64,000 bases of DNA from Oopsacas minuta (taxonomy: Eukaryota > Porifera > Hexactinellida > Lyssacinosida > Leucopsacidae): the NCBI GenBank assembly GCA_024704765.1, contig JAKMXF010000321.1, positions 930,001 to 994,000 of the forward strand. The letters are read 5' to 3'. The notes under the pieces are model-generated. The model had not been told where the DNA came from. It searched no databases and worked only from the letters and a program-made list of their open reading frames with translations. Positions 64,000 through 64,000 of this stretch are shown here, one piece after another. Position numbers and translations under genes: made by a program. The stretch's first letter is position 1. Every line of letters begins with the position of its first letter.

Positions 64000-64000
64000 T

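Noticed and set aside
1-64000. tRNA, rRNA genes and CRISPR arrays
   Set aside because: No cloverleaf with proper A and B boxes, no rRNA core sequences and no regularly spaced direct repeats were seen.

Overview
This is eukaryotic, almost certainly animal, nuclear DNA. It is AT-rich (by eye about two thirds A+T) and carries intersectin, VWA8, an adhesion-type GPCR, an ankyrin-repeat TRP-type channel, a GIMAP/AIG1 GTPase, NHL repeats and a multicopper oxidase. The spacers are filled with short DNA transposons (hAT-like, pogo/Tc1-like) and Helitron ends. The gene set and very low intron density fit a compact genome of an early-branching invertebrate; a sponge is my best guess, but the taxon is an inference and no marker gene settles it. 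All protein-level calls come from motif reading. No database search was run.

Layout. The left edge holds the 5' part of an intronless intersectin gene (minus strand, running off the window). A GIMAP-like GTPase follows at 6.5-7.6 kb. Next come an isolated seven-helix-receptor exon broken by one stop codon (8.05-8.84 kb) and an NHL-repeat gene broken by one extra base (9.8-10.6 kb, minus). An orphan 7TM protein lies at 13.1-14.2 kb (minus). A six-exon ankyrin/TRP-type channel spans 16.5-27.2 kb; I rebuilt it from matching splice phases. A transposon-rich spacer leads to a 788-residue laccase-like multicopper oxidase at 32.2-34.6 kb. A second spacer (34.6-41.2 kb) holds a retrotransposon fragment and nested MITEs.

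VWA8 is one 5.4-kb exon at 41.2-46.6 kb (minus). A second copy of the orphan 7TM gene follows at 47.6-48.8 kb (minus). Then comes a three-exon adhesion GPCR of about 1935 residues (52.1-59.3 kb, minus) with the order signal peptide, LRR, EGF, HormR, GAIN-like region, 7TM, long tail. The right edge is the 3' part of a coiled-coil/polyproline/WH2 actin-regulator-like gene (61.06 kb to the edge, minus).

The genes do not form one pathway. Several are membrane sensors (channel, adhesion GPCR, orphan 7TMs), and two edge genes concern endocytosis and actin. The most notable points are a 323-bp near-identical tract shared by two otherwise diverged 7TM genes (probable gene conversion), the LRR-EGF adhesion GPCR with a cysteine-free GPS, two genes each broken by a single lesion, and intronless versions of genes that have many exons in vertebrates.
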